This document shows, one piece after another, positions 37,736-48,497 of a stretch of 64,000 nt of DNA. This DNA is from Pseudomonas sp. B6002 (GTDB taxonomy: Bacteria > Pseudomonadota > Gammaproteobacteria > Pseudomonadales > Pseudomonadaceae). The stretch spans positions 219,580 through 283,579 of the forward strand of contig NZ_JACAOY010000004.1 in the NCBI RefSeq assembly GCF_013385985.1, in the 5' to 3' direction. Each line of letters begins with the position of its first letter. The stretch's first letter is position 1. The translations under genes and the position numbers were made by a program. The notes beneath the pieces are model-generated. The model ran no database searches and had not been told where the DNA came from. It worked only from the letters and a program-made list of their open reading frames with translations.

Positions 37736-39238
37736 GTGAACCCTATTTCAACAACAACACCGGCCAATGTGGGAGCCGGGCTTGCCCGCGATGGCGGTGG
37801 TGATTACAACACCGCTATCGCAGGCAAGCCAGCTCCCACACAAAGCAGATCTCACTCAGCCATGGCCTGCTGTGCTCTGGCACTGGCCGTCAGCCTGGCC
37901 GGTTGCGCCGGCCTGCCCGACCAACGCCTGGCTAACGAAGCACTCAAGCGCGGCGACACCGTCACCGCCCAGCAGAACTACCAGCAACTGGCCGACCTGG
38001 GTTACAGCGAGGCCCAAGTGGGCCTGGCCGATATCCAGGTGACCACCCGTGACCCCGAGCAGATCCGCCAGGCCGAAGCCACCTACCGCGCCGCCGCTGA
38101 CACGTCGCCGCGTGCCCAGGCTCGCCTCGGTCGTCTGCTGGTGGCCAAGCCCGGTGCCACCGAAGCCGAGCAACACGAAGCCGAAGGCCTGTTGAAAAAG
38201 GCTTTTGCCAATGGCGAAGGCAACACCCTGATCCCGCTGGCGATGCTCTACCTGCAATACCCTCACAGTTTCCCGAACGTGAACGCCCAGCAGCAGATCA
38301 GCAAGTGGCAGGCCGCGGGTTATCCGGAAGCCGGCCTGGCCCAGGTGCTGCTGTATCGCACCCAAGGCACCTACGACCAGCACTTGGATGATGTGGAGCG
38401 CATCTGCAAGGCCGCGCTGAACACCACCGATATCTGCTACGTCGAGCTGGCCACGGTCTACCAGAAAAAAGCCGAGCCGGAAAAACAGGCCGAACTGCTC
38501 AAGCAAATGGAAGCCGGCTACAGCCGTGGCACCGTCACCGCGCAACGCGTCGACAGCGTTGCTCGCGTACTCGGCGATGCCACCCTGGGCAAGCCGGACG
38601 AGAAAACCGCCCAGGCCCTGCTGGAAAAAATCGCCCCTGGCTACCCGGCGTCCTGGGTCAGCCTGGCGCAACTGCTCTACGACTTCCCGGAACTGGGCGA
38701 TGTCGACCAGATGATGAAGTACCTGGACAACGGCCGCGCCGCCGACCAGCCGCGCGCCGAGCTGTTGCTGGGCAAGCTCTACTACGAAGGCAAGTGGGTG
38801 CCGGCCGACGCCAAAGCCGCCGAGGCACACTTCGAAAAAGCCGTGGGCAAGGAAGTGGCCGCCGATTACTACCTCGGCCAGATCTACCGTCGTGGCTACC
38901 TGGGCAAGGTCTACCCGCAAAAAGCCCTGGATCACTTGCTGACCGCTGCGCGCAATGGCCAGAACAGCGCCGACTTCGCCATCGCCCAATTGTTTTCCCA
39001 AGGCAAGGGCACCAAGCCCGACCCATTGAACGCCTATGTCTTCAGCCAGTTGGCTAAAGCCCAGGACACGCCAGAGGCCAACGACTTGGCCACGCAACTC
39101 GAAGCCCCGCTGACCCCGGAGCAACGCACTCAAGGCCAACGCCTGGTGCAACAAGAGCTGGCCGCCCGCGGCACCCTGGCCCAGAGCACGCTGCAACTGC
39201 ACGCCCTGGATGAAGAAGACGGCGAGGAATCCCTATGA
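37736..39238 (+). CDS. algK: Outer-membrane lipoprotein AlgK (TPR/Sel1 repeats)
   Basis: A 500-aa lipoprotein scaffold helping AlgE insertion. From GTG 37736 (AGAGGA 7 bp ahead) the protein begins [10 protein letters not shown], runs through about 25 residues encoded by a REPIN (37768-37840), then reaches a signal peptide [14 protein letters not shown] with lipobox LAGC near residue 57. The mature part has [20 protein letters not shown] and many TPR/Sel1-like repeats to the end. The frame stays open across the insertion. The ATG at 37862 would skip the REPIN but has no ribosome site and no charged n-region. ATG 37730 is too near the ribosome site. Confidence 0.92.
   Translation: MNPISTTTPANVGAGLARDGGGDYNTAIAGKPAPTQSRSHSAMACCALALAVSLAGCAGLPDQRLANEALKRGDTVTAQQNYQQLADLGYSEAQVGLADIQVTTRDPEQIRQAEATYRAAADTSPRAQARLGRLLVAKPGATEAEQHEAEGLLKKAFANGEGNTLIPLAMLYLQYPHSFPNVNAQQQISKWQAAGYPEAGLAQVLLYRTQGTYDQHLDDVERICKAALNTTDICYVELATVYQKKAEPEKQAELLKQMEAGYSRGTVTAQRVDSVARVLGDATLGKPDEKTAQALLEKIAPGYPASWVSLAQLLYDFPELGDVDQMMKYLDNGRAADQPRAELLLGKLYYEGKWVPADAKAAEAHFEKAVGKEVAADYYLGQIYRRGYLGKVYPQKALDHLLTAARNGQNSADFAIAQLFSQGKGTKPDPLNAYVFSQLAKAQDTPEANDLATQLEAPLTPEQRTQGQRLVQQELAARGTLAQSTLQLHALDEEDGEESL
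37768..37840. repeat. REP doublet (REPIN) inside the algK coding region
   Basis: Arms TGTGGGAGCCGGGCTTGCCC and GGCAAGCCAGCTCCCACA, 73 bp, lying between the likely algK start and its lipoprotein signal peptide. It translates in frame without a stop. All other REPs of the window are between genes. Confidence 0.9.
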
Positions 39239-40722
39239 AGCTCAATCCATTCGTCAAGGCCGGCATCGGCCTGACCTTCGCCTTGTTATGGTCGTGCCCG
39301 ACCCTGGCTGCGCTCACCGAAGCCAAGAACTTCGGCCTGGAAGTCAAAGCCACCGCGCAGTCCGAAGATGACCGCGACCTCGGCACCCAGAAAGGCGGCG
39401 ACGTCAACGGCATCGGCCTCGACCTGCGCCCGTGGATCTATGGCGAAAGCGGCGCGTGGAGCGCCTACGCCATGGGCCAGGCCGTGACCTCCAGCGACAT
39501 CATCGAGACCGACACCCTGCAACAGTCGGCCGACGACACTACAGAACAATCGAGCAACGATGACCGCAAGGCCAAGAAAAACTACCTGGCCCTGCGTGAG
39601 TTCTGGGTCGGCTACAGCGGCTTCACGCCCTACCCTGGCGAGATCCTCAAGTTCGGTCGCCAGCGCCTGCGCAATGACGACGGCCAATGGCGCGACACCA
39701 ACATCGAGGCGCTGAACTGGACTTTCGACACCACCTTGCTCAAGGCCAATATCGGCGCCGCTGAACGCTTCAGCGAATACCGCACCGACCTCAAGGAACT
39801 GTCGCCCAAGGACAAGGACCGCCAACACTTCTACGCCGACGCCGCCTACCAGTGGACGCCGGGCCAGTGGATCGGCCTGCGCGGTCACCACACCCATGAC
39901 GACGGCAAGCTCGACTACGCCGAACCGGGTGTGGCGTCCGACCCGCTGGACAAGCGCGAAAACGGCGACCTGACCTGGCTCGGCATCGAAGCCAACAGCG
40001 ACGCCTACAACTGGCGCAACACCAACACCGTCAACTACTGGGCCAGCGTCACCGGCATGCAGGGCAACCGCGACACCGTCAACGCGCTGAACGCCGACGG
40101 CACCCGCCCAACGAATGCCAAACGCAGCGATGACGTGAACGGCTGGGCCACCGACCTGGGTATCCGCCTGCGTCTGGACCCGCAATGGCAAGTAGGCGCG
40201 GCCTATGCCCGCGCCAGCGCCGAGTACGAACAGAACGGCCTGCAAAGCAACCGTTCGAACTGGACCGGCACCCAATCGCGCCTGCACCGCTTCGGCGAAG
40301 CGTTCCGTGGCGAGATGAACAACATGCAGTCCATGAGCCTGTTCGGTTCCTGGCAGCTGCGCGAGGACTACGACGCCAGCCTGGTGTACCACAAGTTCTG
40401 GCGCGTCGACGGCAACAAGCCAGTGGGCAGCAACGGTATCGATGCGGTGCAGAACAACACCGATGACGTGACCGGCGCGATCCTGTCCAGCACTTCCCTG
40501 CCCCTTGAAGACGGCAAGAAAGACCTGGGCCAAGAGATGGACCTGGTCGTCACCAAGTACTTCAAAAAAGGCCTGCTGCCGGCCGCGCTCAGCCAGTCGA
40601 TCGACGAACCGTCGGCCCTGGTGCGCTTTCGTGCAGGCGTGTTCAAACCGGGTGACGCCTATGGCAGCCAGGTGGACTCGTACATGCACCGCGCCTTTGT
40701 CGACGTGATCTGGAAATTCTGA
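39235..40722 (+). CDS. algE: Alginate outer-membrane porin AlgE
   Basis: A 495-aa beta-barrel channel that exports alginate. Signal peptide to about 32 ([10 protein letters not shown]), then an 18-strand-type barrel with [20 protein letters not shown] and [17 protein letters not shown], ending AFVDVIWKF with the C-terminal Phe of outer-membrane barrels. The start overlaps the algK stop (ATGA). Confidence 0.96.
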   Translation: MKLNPFVKAGIGLTFALLWSCPTLAALTEAKNFGLEVKATAQSEDDRDLGTQKGGDVNGIGLDLRPWIYGESGAWSAYAMGQAVTSSDIIETDTLQQSADDTTEQSSNDDRKAKKNYLALREFWVGYSGFTPYPGEILKFGRQRLRNDDGQWRDTNIEALNWTFDTTLLKANIGAAERFSEYRTDLKELSPKDKDRQHFYADAAYQWTPGQWIGLRGHHTHDDGKLDYAEPGVASDPLDKRENGDLTWLGIEANSDAYNWRNTNTVNYWASVTGMQGNRDTVNALNADGTRPTNAKRSDDVNGWATDLGIRLRLDPQWQVGAAYARASAEYEQNGLQSNRSNWTGTQSRLHRFGEAFRGEMNNMQSMSLFGSWQLREDYDASLVYHKFWRVDGNKPVGSNGIDAVQNNTDDVTGAILSSTSLPLEDGKKDLGQEMDLVVTKYFKKGLLPAALSQSIDEPSALVRFRAGVFKPGDAYGSQVDSYMHRAFVDVIWKF

Positions 40723-40736
40723 TGGGAGCCTGCGCG

Positions 40737-42311
40737 ATGAACCCTCAAGCCCTCAAAGGCTCGGTCAGCCTGCTGGTCGCAGCCATGCTGCTGGCCAGCA
40801 CTTCGGCCTTTGCCGACGGTGCGGCGGTGAAGGCGCCGACCATCGCCAAAGAGCTGCAACAGGCCAAGACCTACACCATTTCCAGCCCGCCGACGGCGCC
40901 ACTGGAAATGGATAAACCGGCCCTGCCTGATCTGTCCGGCTACACCGCTGCGGCGATGGAAAAGAAAATCGTGCGGACCAAGCCGGGCAAAATCAGCCTG
41001 CGCCGCATGATGCAGGAAGACGCCCTCAAGGACTTTATCGGCGGTGACAACAAGATGGCCGAATGGGTGGTGCGCCAGCACGGCATTCCCCAGGCGATCT
41101 TCGTCGATGACGGCTACATGAACCTCAAGGACCTGCTGGGCAAGGTGCCCAAGCAGTACTTCAGCGAAACCTCACCGGGTGTGTTCCTGGCCAAGCTGCC
41201 GATTGTGGTCGGGCGCAAAGGCATCCTGGAAATCGACAAGAAGACCCAGGAATTGCGCCTGTCCCAAGAGGCCGGTTCGTTCCTGATCAACGACGGCCAG
41301 CTGTTTGTGCGTGACACCAAAATTACCGGCTGGAGCGAAAAGGCCAACGGCCCGGCGCTGTTCAAGTCGCCCAAGGAATTCCGCCCGTTCCTGCTGGCCT
41401 GGGGCGGCACCGAAACCTACGTCGCCAACAGCAAGATGGCCAGCTTCGGCTACGCCAACAGTAAGTCGTACGGGGTGAGTATTTCCCAGTACACGCCGAA
41501 CATGGCCAAGGTGCTCAAGCGCCCGGAACCGACCGGCTGGATTATTGATTCCGAGTTTTCGGACATGTGGTACGGCTTCTACTGCTACGAAACCACCGGT
41601 TTTGTGCTCAAGGGCAATACCTACAAAGACAACATCGTCTACGGCATTGACCCCCACGACCGTTCCCACGGCCTGATCATTGCGGACAACACCGTGTACG
41701 GCACCAAGAAGAAGCACGGCATCATCATTTCCCGGGAAGTGAACGACAGCTTCATCTTCAACAACCGCAGCTACGACAACCACCTGTCGGGCCTGGTGAT
41801 CGACCGTAACAGCGTGAACAACCTGATCGCCGACAACGAGATCTACCGCAACCACACCGACGGCATCACCCTCTATGAGAGCGGCGACAACCTGCTGTGG
41901 GGCAACAAGGTGATCAGCAACCGTCGCCACGGCATCCGCGTGCGTAACAGCGTGAACATCAAGCTGTACGAAAACACCGCCATGGCCAACGGCCTGACCG
42001 GCGTCTACGGCCACATCAAGGACTTGACCGACACCGACCGCGACATCGCCCTCGACCCGTTCGACGCCAAGGTCTCGCTGATCCTGGTGGGCGGTGAGCT
42101 GGCCGGTAACGGCAGCGGGCCGCTGTCGATCGACTCGCCGTTGAGCATCGAGCTGTACCGCGTGTCGATGCTGGCGCCGACCAAATCCAGTGGTATCAGC
42201 TTCTCCGGCGTTCTTGGTGATCGCCAGGAAGAAATTCTCGACCTGCTGGTGCGCCAGCAGAAAGCCGTGCTGATCGACCCTGTCGAACGCCAGACCGAAA
42301 TGCAGGACTGA
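40737..42311 (+). CDS. algG: Mannuronan C5-epimerase AlgG
   Basis: A 524-aa periplasmic enzyme turning mannuronate to guluronate in the polymer. Signal peptide to about 31, then a right-handed parallel beta-helix with repeats such as GLVIDRNSVNNLIADNEIYR; the catalytic DPHD motif is present in YGIDPHDRSHGL. Length fits the family. GGAG precedes ATG 40737 and the gap to algE is 14 bp. Confidence 0.96.
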   Translation: MNPQALKGSVSLLVAAMLLASTSAFADGAAVKAPTIAKELQQAKTYTISSPPTAPLEMDKPALPDLSGYTAAAMEKKIVRTKPGKISLRRMMQEDALKDFIGGDNKMAEWVVRQHGIPQAIFVDDGYMNLKDLLGKVPKQYFSETSPGVFLAKLPIVVGRKGILEIDKKTQELRLSQEAGSFLINDGQLFVRDTKITGWSEKANGPALFKSPKEFRPFLLAWGGTETYVANSKMASFGYANSKSYGVSISQYTPNMAKVLKRPEPTGWIIDSEFSDMWYGFYCYETTGFVLKGNTYKDNIVYGIDPHDRSHGLIIADNTVYGTKKKHGIIISREVNDSFIFNNRSYDNHLSGLVIDRNSVNNLIADNEIYRNHTDGITLYESGDNLLWGNKVISNRRHGIRVRNSVNIKLYENTAMANGLTGVYGHIKDLTDTDRDIALDPFDAKVSLILVGGELAGNGSGPLSIDSPLSIELYRVSMLAPTKSSGISFSGVLGDRQEEILDLLVRQQKAVLIDPVERQTEMQD

Positions 42312-42322
42312 GGATGACCCTT

Positions 42323-43771
42323 ATGCACCCACACATGATCAAACTGCTGAGCCTCTCGGGTCTGACCCTCGGCCTGCTGGCGGCCAGCCAGGGCGTACGC
42401 GCCGATGAAGTAAAGGCCCCGACCTTTACTGCCGAACCCTGCTGCAGCCTGTGCCCGGCCGCCCACGATGCGCGCAACTACACCACGCGCTACCAGCAGA
42501 ACTTCACCACCCTGGTGCAAGCCCAGGGCGACTGGTTGTTCCGTACCCAGGAAGACCTGCGCACCGAGTTCGACACCAGCCCGGCCGGCTACAAGCGCAT
42601 GCAGCAACTGCACGATGCGTTCAAGGCCAAGGGCGTGGAACTGGTGGTGGTCTACCAGCCGACCCGTGGCCTGGTGAACCGCAACAAGCTCAATCCGGAA
42701 GAAAAAGCCAAGTTCGATTTCGACAAGGCCCTGGCCAACTACAAAACCATGCTCGGCCGTTTCGCCAAAATGGGCTACGTGGTGCCGGACCTGTCGCCAT
42801 TGACCAACGAGCAACTGCCGGATGAACTGCCGGCCCACGATTTCTACTTCCGTGGTGACCAACACTGGACGCCGTACGGCGCCCAACGCACGGCGAAAAT
42901 CGTCGGTGAAAAAGTGCGCGCCATGCCTGAGTTCGCCGACATTCCCAAGCGCGAATTCGAGACCAAGCGCTCCGGGCGCATGGGCAAGACCGGCACCCTG
43001 CACAATATGGCCGGGCAACTGTGTGGCACCAGCTACGCGATCCAGTACATGGACCAGTTCACCACCGAGCCCAAGGGCGAAGCGGGTGACGGCGACCTGT
43101 TCGGCGATTCGGGCAACCCGCAGATCACCCTGGTGGGCACCAGCCACAGCGGCAAGAACTACAACTTCGCGGGCTTCCTGGAACAGGAAATCGGCGCTGA
43201 CATCCTCAACGTCGCCTTCCCCGGCGGTGGCCTGGAAGGCTCGATGATCCAGTACCTGGGCAGCGATGAATTCCAGAAGAGCCCGCCGAAAATCCTCATC
43301 TGGGAATTCTCGCCGCTGTACCGCCTGGACCAGGAAACCATCTACCGCCAGATGATGGCGTTGCTCGACAACGGCTGCGAAGGCAAGACCGCGCAGATGA
43401 CCTCCAGCACCACCTTGAAACCCGGCAAGAACGAATTGCTGGTCAACAGTTCGAACAAAGACCTGCGTAACGCCAGTCACCAGGTTGATATCCGCTTCGC
43501 CGACCCGTCGGTGAAAACCTTGCAAGCCACCCTCTGGTACATGAACGGGCGCCACGAGGACCTGAAGATCGAAAAACCCGAAACATCCGATACAGACGGG
43601 CGTTTCGCCTTCGAACTGCGCACCGATGAAGACTGGGCCTCGCAGAACTTGCTGGCCGTGGAAGTCCAGGGCCCCGAAGCAGGCCAGGCCGCGCAGAAGG
43701 TTGAAGCGAAAATTTGCACACGCAACGTATTCCCAGCCGGTGGTCAACAGACCGCTTCAACTGGGCAATGA
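42323..43771 (+). CDS. algX: Alginate O-acetyltransferase AlgX
   Basis: A 482-aa periplasmic SGNH-like acetyltransferase with a C-terminal carbohydrate-binding module. After the signal peptide (to about 26) come the Cys-rich [16 protein letters not shown], the Asp-His pair in [14 protein letters not shown] and the Ser in [15 protein letters not shown]; the binding module begins near [10 protein letters not shown]. It transfers acetyl groups to the polymer. ATG 42323 has GAGG 9 bp ahead; ATG 42314 is too close to that site. Confidence 0.94.
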   Translation: MHPHMIKLLSLSGLTLGLLAASQGVRADEVKAPTFTAEPCCSLCPAAHDARNYTTRYQQNFTTLVQAQGDWLFRTQEDLRTEFDTSPAGYKRMQQLHDAFKAKGVELVVVYQPTRGLVNRNKLNPEEKAKFDFDKALANYKTMLGRFAKMGYVVPDLSPLTNEQLPDELPAHDFYFRGDQHWTPYGAQRTAKIVGEKVRAMPEFADIPKREFETKRSGRMGKTGTLHNMAGQLCGTSYAIQYMDQFTTEPKGEAGDGDLFGDSGNPQITLVGTSHSGKNYNFAGFLEQEIGADILNVAFPGGGLEGSMIQYLGSDEFQKSPPKILIWEFSPLYRLDQETIYRQMMALLDNGCEGKTAQMTSSTTLKPGKNELLVNSSNKDLRNASHQVDIRFADPSVKTLQATLWYMNGRHEDLKIEKPETSDTDGRFAFELRTDEDWASQNLLAVEVQGPEAGQAAQKVEAKICTRNVFPAGGQQTASTGQ

Positions 43772-44889
43772 GGTTACCTATGCAGAAGTTATTGATCCCA
43801 ACGTTACTCGGCCTTGCGATCTTCGCAGGCTCGGTTAACGCCGCCGCGCCACTGCGCCCGCCTCAGGGCTACTTCGCCCCGATCGAGGCGTTCAAGACCG
43901 GCGACTTCAAGAATGACTGCGACGCCATGCCGGCGCCGTACACCGGTTCGCTGCAATTTCGCAGCAAGTACGAAGGTTCGGACAAAGCTCGCGCCACGCT
44001 GAACGTGCAATCTGAAAAAGCCTTTCGCGACAGCACGGCCGACATCACCAAGCTGGAAAAAGACACCAGCAAGCGCGTGATGCAATTCATGCGCGATGGG
44101 CGCCCGGAGCAGCTGGAATGCACCTTGAACTGGCTGGCCACTTGGGCTCGGGCAGACGCACTGATGTCCAAGGACTTCAACCACACCGGCAAGTCCATGC
44201 GCAAATGGGCGCTGGGCAGCATGGCGTCGGCCTATGTGCGCCTGAAGTTTTCCGACTCTCACCCGCTGGCCAACCACCAGCAGGAATCGCAGTTGATCGA
44301 GGCGTGGTTCAACAAACTCGCCGATCAGGTCGTCAGCGATTGGGACAACTTGCCGCTGGAAAAAACCAACAACCACTCCTACTGGGCTGCATGGTCGGTG
44401 ATGGCAACGTCCGTCGCCACCAACCGTCGCGACCTGTTTGATTGGGCAGTGAAGGAATACAAAGTCGGCGTGAACCAGGTCGATGACCAGGGCTTCCTGC
44501 CCAACGAATTGAAGCGTCAGCAACGCGCCCTGTCGTACCACAACTACGCCCTGCCGCCGCTGTCGATGATCGCCAGTTTTGCCCTGGTCAACGGTGTTGA
44601 TTTGCGCCAGGAAAACAACAGCGCGCTCAAGCGCCTGGGCGACAAGGTGCTGGCCGGGGTCAAAGACCCGGACATCTTCGAGCAGAAGAACGGCAAGGAA
44701 CAGGACATGAAGGACTTGAAGCAGGACATGAAATTCGCCTGGCTCGAACCTTTCTGCACTCTCTACACCTGCGCCCCGGATGTGGTGGAGCGCAAGCACG
44801 GCATGCAACCGTTCAAGACGTTCCGCCTGGGGGGTGACCTGACCAAGGTCTACGACCCGGCGCATGAAAAAGGCAACAAAGGCAGTTAG
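43768..44889 (+). CDS. algL: Alginate lyase AlgL
   Basis: A 373-aa periplasmic polysaccharide-lyase family 5 enzyme that clears misrouted alginate. Signal peptide to about 27, conserved [37 protein letters not shown] and the catalytic [14 protein letters not shown] motif, then [19 protein letters not shown]. The start overlaps the algX stop (ATGA); ATG 43780 is an alternative. Followed by a REPIN. Confidence 0.95.
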   Translation: MRLPMQKLLIPTLLGLAIFAGSVNAAAPLRPPQGYFAPIEAFKTGDFKNDCDAMPAPYTGSLQFRSKYEGSDKARATLNVQSEKAFRDSTADITKLEKDTSKRVMQFMRDGRPEQLECTLNWLATWARADALMSKDFNHTGKSMRKWALGSMASAYVRLKFSDSHPLANHQQESQLIEAWFNKLADQVVSDWDNLPLEKTNNHSYWAAWSVMATSVATNRRDLFDWAVKEYKVGVNQVDDQGFLPNELKRQQRALSYHNYALPPLSMIASFALVNGVDLRQENNSALKRLGDKVLAGVKDPDIFEQKNGKEQDMKDLKQDMKFAWLEPFCTLYTCAPDVVERKHGMQPFKTFRLGGDLTKVYDPAHEKGNKGS

Positions 44890-44902
44890 GTGAATACCCT
44901 CC

Positions 44903-44970
44903 TGTAGGAGCCCGGCTTGCCGGCGATGGCGGCCTCAAGATCGCCATCGCCGGCAAGCCGGACTCCTACA
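44903..44970. repeat. REP doublet (REPIN) between algL and algI
   Basis: Arms TGTAGGAGCCCGGCTTGCC and GGCAAGCCGGACTCCTACA, 68 bp, within the alginate operon, 14 bp after the algL stop. Confidence 0.9.
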
Positions 44971-44995
44971 GGAAGGTGGCGTGAATGCTGTACCG

Positions 44996-45031
44996 CCCCC
45001 CCCGAATTTTCGTGGGGGGGTTTGGGGGGGC
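44996..45031 (+). other. C8 / G7 / G7 hairpin upstream of algI
   Basis: A run of eight C (44996-45003), GAATTTTCGT, seven G (45014-45020), TTT, seven G (45024-45030) and C. The C-tract can pair with either G-tract, giving two exclusive hairpins, and the G-tracts could contribute to a quadruplex. It lies about 40-75 bp before the algI start in the transcribed operon. Confidence 0.7.
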
Positions 45032-45069
45032 TCTGGCCCTTGACTGTGATTAAACATGGAGAGATCGGG

Positions 45070-46602
45070 ATGGTTTTCTCGTCCAATGTGTTCCTGTTTC
45101 TGTTCTTGCCGATCTTTCTCGGCTTGTACTACTTGAGCGGGCAACGCTATCGCAACCTGCTGCTGCTGATTGCCAGCTATGTGTTCTACGCCTGGTGGCG
45201 AGTGGACTTCCTGGCGCTGTTCGCCGCCGTGACGCTGTGGAACTACTGGATCGGCCTTAAAGTCGGTGCAGCCGGCGTGCGCACCAAGCCGGCCCAGCGC
45301 TGGCTGCTGCTCGGCGTGGCGGTCGACCTGTGCATCCTCGGCTACTTCAAGTACGCCAACTTCGGCGTCGACAGCATCAACGTGATGATGAAGTCCATGG
45401 GTCTTGAGCCGTTCATCCTCACCCACGTGCTGTTGCCGATCGGTATCTCGTTCTACATCTTCGAGTCCATCAGCTACATCATCGACGTGTACCGTGGCGA
45501 TACCCCGGCCACCCGCAACCTGATCGACTTCGCGGCGTTCGTGGCGATCTTCCCGCACTTGATTGCCGGCCCGGTGTTGCGCTTTCGCGACCTGGCCGAC
45601 CAGTTCAACAACCGCACCCACACCCTCGACAAGTTCTCCGAGGGCTGCACGCGGTTCATGCAGGGTTTCATCAAGAAGGTCTTTATCGCCGACACCCTCG
45701 CGGTGGTGGCCGACCATTGCTTCGCCCTGCAAAACCCGACCACGGGCGATGCCTGGCTCGGCGCGCTGGCCTACACCGCGCAGCTGTACTTCGACTTCTC
45801 CGGCTACAGCGACATGGCCATCGGCCTGGGCTTGATGATGGGTTTCCGCTTCATGGAAAACTTCAAGCAGCCGTACATCAGCCAGTCGATCACCGAGTTC
45901 TGGCGGCGCTGGCACATCAGCCTGTCCACCTGGCTGCGTGACTACCTGTACATCACCCTGGGCGGCAACCGCAAAGGCACGCTGATCACCTACCGCAACC
46001 TGTTCCTGACCATGCTGCTCGGTGGCCTGTGGCACGGTGCAAACATCACCTACATCGTGTGGGGTGCCTGGCACGGCATGTGGCTGGCGATTGAAAAAGC
46101 CATCGGCCTCAACACCGCGCCACGCAGCTTCAACGTGGTGCGCTGGGCCTTCACCTTCCTGCTGGTGGTGATGGGCTGGGTGATCTTCCGCGCCGAGAAC
46201 CTGCACGTTGCCGGCCGTATGTACGGTGCGATGTTCAGCTTTGGCGAGTGGTCGCTGTCGGAACTCAACCGCGCCAGCCTCACCGGCCTGCAAGTGGCAA
46301 CCCTGGTGGTGGCGTACGCGACATTGGCGTTCTTTGGCCTGCGTGACTTCTACACCAACCGCCCTGCCGAGAAGACCAAGCCGGCCGACCCGAGCCTGAT
46401 CAAGGCCGTCCCGGGCGACAACCCCGGCAGCATCCACCAGCCCGGTTTCACCGTGGGCCAGGACGCCGCCGTGCAACCGGCCTACTGGACCGCTGACTGG
46501 CCACGCTACGCCATGCGCGCGGCAGTGCTGCTGCTGTTCGTGGCGTCGATTCTCAAACTGTCGGCGCAGAGTTTCTCGCCGTTCCTTTACTTCCAATTCT
46601 GA
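45070..46602 (+). CDS. algI: Alginate O-acetylation protein AlgI (MBOAT)
   Basis: A 510-aa inner-membrane MBOAT-family acyl carrier passing acetyl to the periplasm. About 11 hydrophobic segments; the catalytic His lies in LGGLWHGANITYIVWGAWHG, and SGYSDMAIGLGLMMGFRF and FWRRWHISLSTWLRDYLYI are family signatures. The start MVFSSNVFLFLFLPIFLGLY is canonical. It follows the REPIN and the homopolymer hairpin, 180 bp after algL. Confidence 0.95.
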   Translation: MVFSSNVFLFLFLPIFLGLYYLSGQRYRNLLLLIASYVFYAWWRVDFLALFAAVTLWNYWIGLKVGAAGVRTKPAQRWLLLGVAVDLCILGYFKYANFGVDSINVMMKSMGLEPFILTHVLLPIGISFYIFESISYIIDVYRGDTPATRNLIDFAAFVAIFPHLIAGPVLRFRDLADQFNNRTHTLDKFSEGCTRFMQGFIKKVFIADTLAVVADHCFALQNPTTGDAWLGALAYTAQLYFDFSGYSDMAIGLGLMMGFRFMENFKQPYISQSITEFWRRWHISLSTWLRDYLYITLGGNRKGTLITYRNLFLTMLLGGLWHGANITYIVWGAWHGMWLAIEKAIGLNTAPRSFNVVRWAFTFLLVVMGWVIFRAENLHVAGRMYGAMFSFGEWSLSELNRASLTGLQVATLVVAYATLAFFGLRDFYTNRPAEKTKPADPSLIKAVPGDNPGSIHQPGFTVGQDAAVQPAYWTADWPRYAMRAAVLLLFVASILKLSAQSFSPFLYFQF

Positions 46603-46613
46603 GGAAGCCGACC

Positions 46614-47798
46614 ATGACCCGTTCATTACGCGTCCTCTATATCGGCCTGTTCCTGGTGGTGCTGCTGGCCCTGGGCGCCTGGTCGCTGCGCAGTTTCTTC
46701 GGCTTCAGCACCAATGCCGACGCCACGGTGCTTAACGGTCGCTGGACCAAAGCCGTCGAGACCCACTACGACGACGAGTTCCCGATCAAGCGCCTGGGCA
46801 CCAACCTGTGGGCCGCGCTGGACTACAAGCTGTTCAATGAGGGTCGCCCTGGCGTGGTGCTGGGCCGCGATCACTGGCTGTACAGCGACGAGGAGTTCAA
46901 CCCCGCCGTCAACGAAGACCAGAACCTGCAAGGCAACTACGCGCTGGTCGAAGGCGTGCGCCAGAAGCTCAAGGCCCAGGGCATCCAACTGGTGATGGCG
47001 ATCGTGCCGGCCAAAGTGCGCCTGTACCCGGAGCACCTGGGTGAGGTGAAACCGGCGAGCATCCACGCCAACCTCTACCAGGATTTCCACGCCCGCGTCG
47101 CCGCCGACAAGATCATTGCCCCGGACCTGCTCGGCCCGCTGCAACAGGCCAAGCTGGGCGGCAAGCAGGTGTTCCTGCGCACCGACACCCACTGGACCCC
47201 GGACGGCGCCGAGATCGCCGCCAAGCAACTGGCAGCGACCATTCGCGAGAAAACCCCGCTGAGCGGCGAGCCCCAGCGTTTTGTCACCGAGGCCGAGAAC
47301 ACCGCACCGCACAAAGGCGACCTGCGTCTGTTCCTGCCCCTGGACCCGCTGTTCGAAAACCTGATGCCACCTAAAGAACCGCTGGAAAAACGCGTCACGC
47401 ACCTGGCCGAAACCAAAGGTGACGATGCCCTGTTCAGCGACAGCGAAACCCCGGTGGCCCTGGTAGGCACCAGCTACAGCGCCAACCCTAACTGGAACTT
47501 TGTCGGTGCGCTCAAGCAAGCCCTGCAAAGCGACGTGGTCAGCTACGCCGAAGACGGCCACGGCCCGATCCTGCCGATGCTCAGCTACCTCAAAAGCGAC
47601 GACTTCAAGAACAGCCCGCCCCAGGTGCTGATCTGGGAGTTTCCTGAACGTTATCTGCCCGTGAACAACGAAATCGGTGATGCCGACCCCGCGTGGGTTG
47701 CGCAGCTTAAACAAGCCGGTTCGCGCCAACAGAACATGGCACTGAACACCCCAGTTAAAAACCAGAAATCCGAGACGCCCGACCGGGCGCAAAACTGA
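46614..47798 (+). CDS. algJ: Alginate O-acetyltransferase AlgJ
   Basis: A 394-aa periplasmic SGNH-like protein anchored by an N-terminal signal/anchor (VLYIGLFLVVLLALGAWSL). The Asp-His pair is in RTDTHWTPDGAEIAAKQL and the Ser in LVGTSYSANPNW, similar to the AlgX catalytic domain, but without the binding module. It works with AlgI, AlgX and AlgF. 11 bp after algI. Confidence 0.95.
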   Translation: MTRSLRVLYIGLFLVVLLALGAWSLRSFFGFSTNADATVLNGRWTKAVETHYDDEFPIKRLGTNLWAALDYKLFNEGRPGVVLGRDHWLYSDEEFNPAVNEDQNLQGNYALVEGVRQKLKAQGIQLVMAIVPAKVRLYPEHLGEVKPASIHANLYQDFHARVAADKIIAPDLLGPLQQAKLGGKQVFLRTDTHWTPDGAEIAAKQLAATIREKTPLSGEPQRFVTEAENTAPHKGDLRLFLPLDPLFENLMPPKEPLEKRVTHLAETKGDDALFSDSETPVALVGTSYSANPNWNFVGALKQALQSDVVSYAEDGHGPILPMLSYLKSDDFKNSPPQVLIWEFPERYLPVNNEIGDADPAWVAQLKQAGSRQQNMALNTPVKNQKSETPDRAQN

Positions 47799-47814
47799 AA
47801 GAGAGGTAACTCAC

Positions 47815-48471
47815 ATGACTTTCACTACAACTCCTCGTCGTCTCGCTAAAACCCTGGCCATCGCGGCCGGCCTGAGCGTCGTATCGATGTCTGCCTTTGC
47901 CGGCGGTGACGCCGCCCTCTACGGCCCGACCGCGCCAAAAGGTTCGAGCTTCGTGCGCATCTACAACGCCAGCAACCAGGAAGTCAGCGCCACCGTCGGC
48001 GCCACCAACCTGAGCGACGTTGCGCCCCTGGCCAGCAGCGACTTCAGCTTCATGCCGGGCGGTGACTACAGCGCCAAGGTGGGCAGCCAGACCGTGCCGG
48101 TCAAGCTCGCCCCGGATCACTACTACACCCTGGTCAACAGCGGCAGCGGCCAGCCCCAGCTGATCGAAGAGCCGCCGTTCAAGAACAAGCAGAAGTCCCT
48201 GGTGCGCGTGCAGAACCTGAGCGACAAGGCCCTGACCTTGAAGACGGCTGATGGCAAGACCGACGTGGTCCAGTCGGTGGCCGCCAAAGGCCGTGGCGAA
48301 CGTGAAATCAACCCGGTGAAAGTGAGCCTGGCGTTGTATGACGGTGACAAGAAAGTCGGCGATGTGAAGCCGGTTGCGTTGGAACGTGGTGAAGCGGCGG
48401 TGCTGTATGTGACGGGCTCCGGTTCGAGCCTCTCGCCGGTCTGGGTGAAACGCCCGGTGTCGACCCGCTAA
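47815..48471 (+). CDS. algF: Alginate O-acetylation protein AlgF
   Basis: A 218-aa periplasmic adaptor required for acetylation. Signal peptide to about 29 (SVVSMSAFAGGDAALYGPTA), then two small beta-domains with FVRIYNASNQEVSATVGATN and SLVRVQNLSDKALTLKTADG. AGAGAGG precedes the ATG, 16 bp after algJ. Confidence 0.95.
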   Translation: MTFTTTPRRLAKTLAIAAGLSVVSMSAFAGGDAALYGPTAPKGSSFVRIYNASNQEVSATVGATNLSDVAPLASSDFSFMPGGDYSAKVGSQTVPVKLAPDHYYTLVNSGSGQPQLIEEPPFKNKQKSLVRVQNLSDKALTLKTADGKTDVVQSVAAKGRGEREINPVKVSLALYDGDKKVGDVKPVALERGEAAVLYVTGSGSSLSPVWVKRPVSTR

Positions 48472-48497
48472 TGAATTCTGCAGATTGACACCGAACC

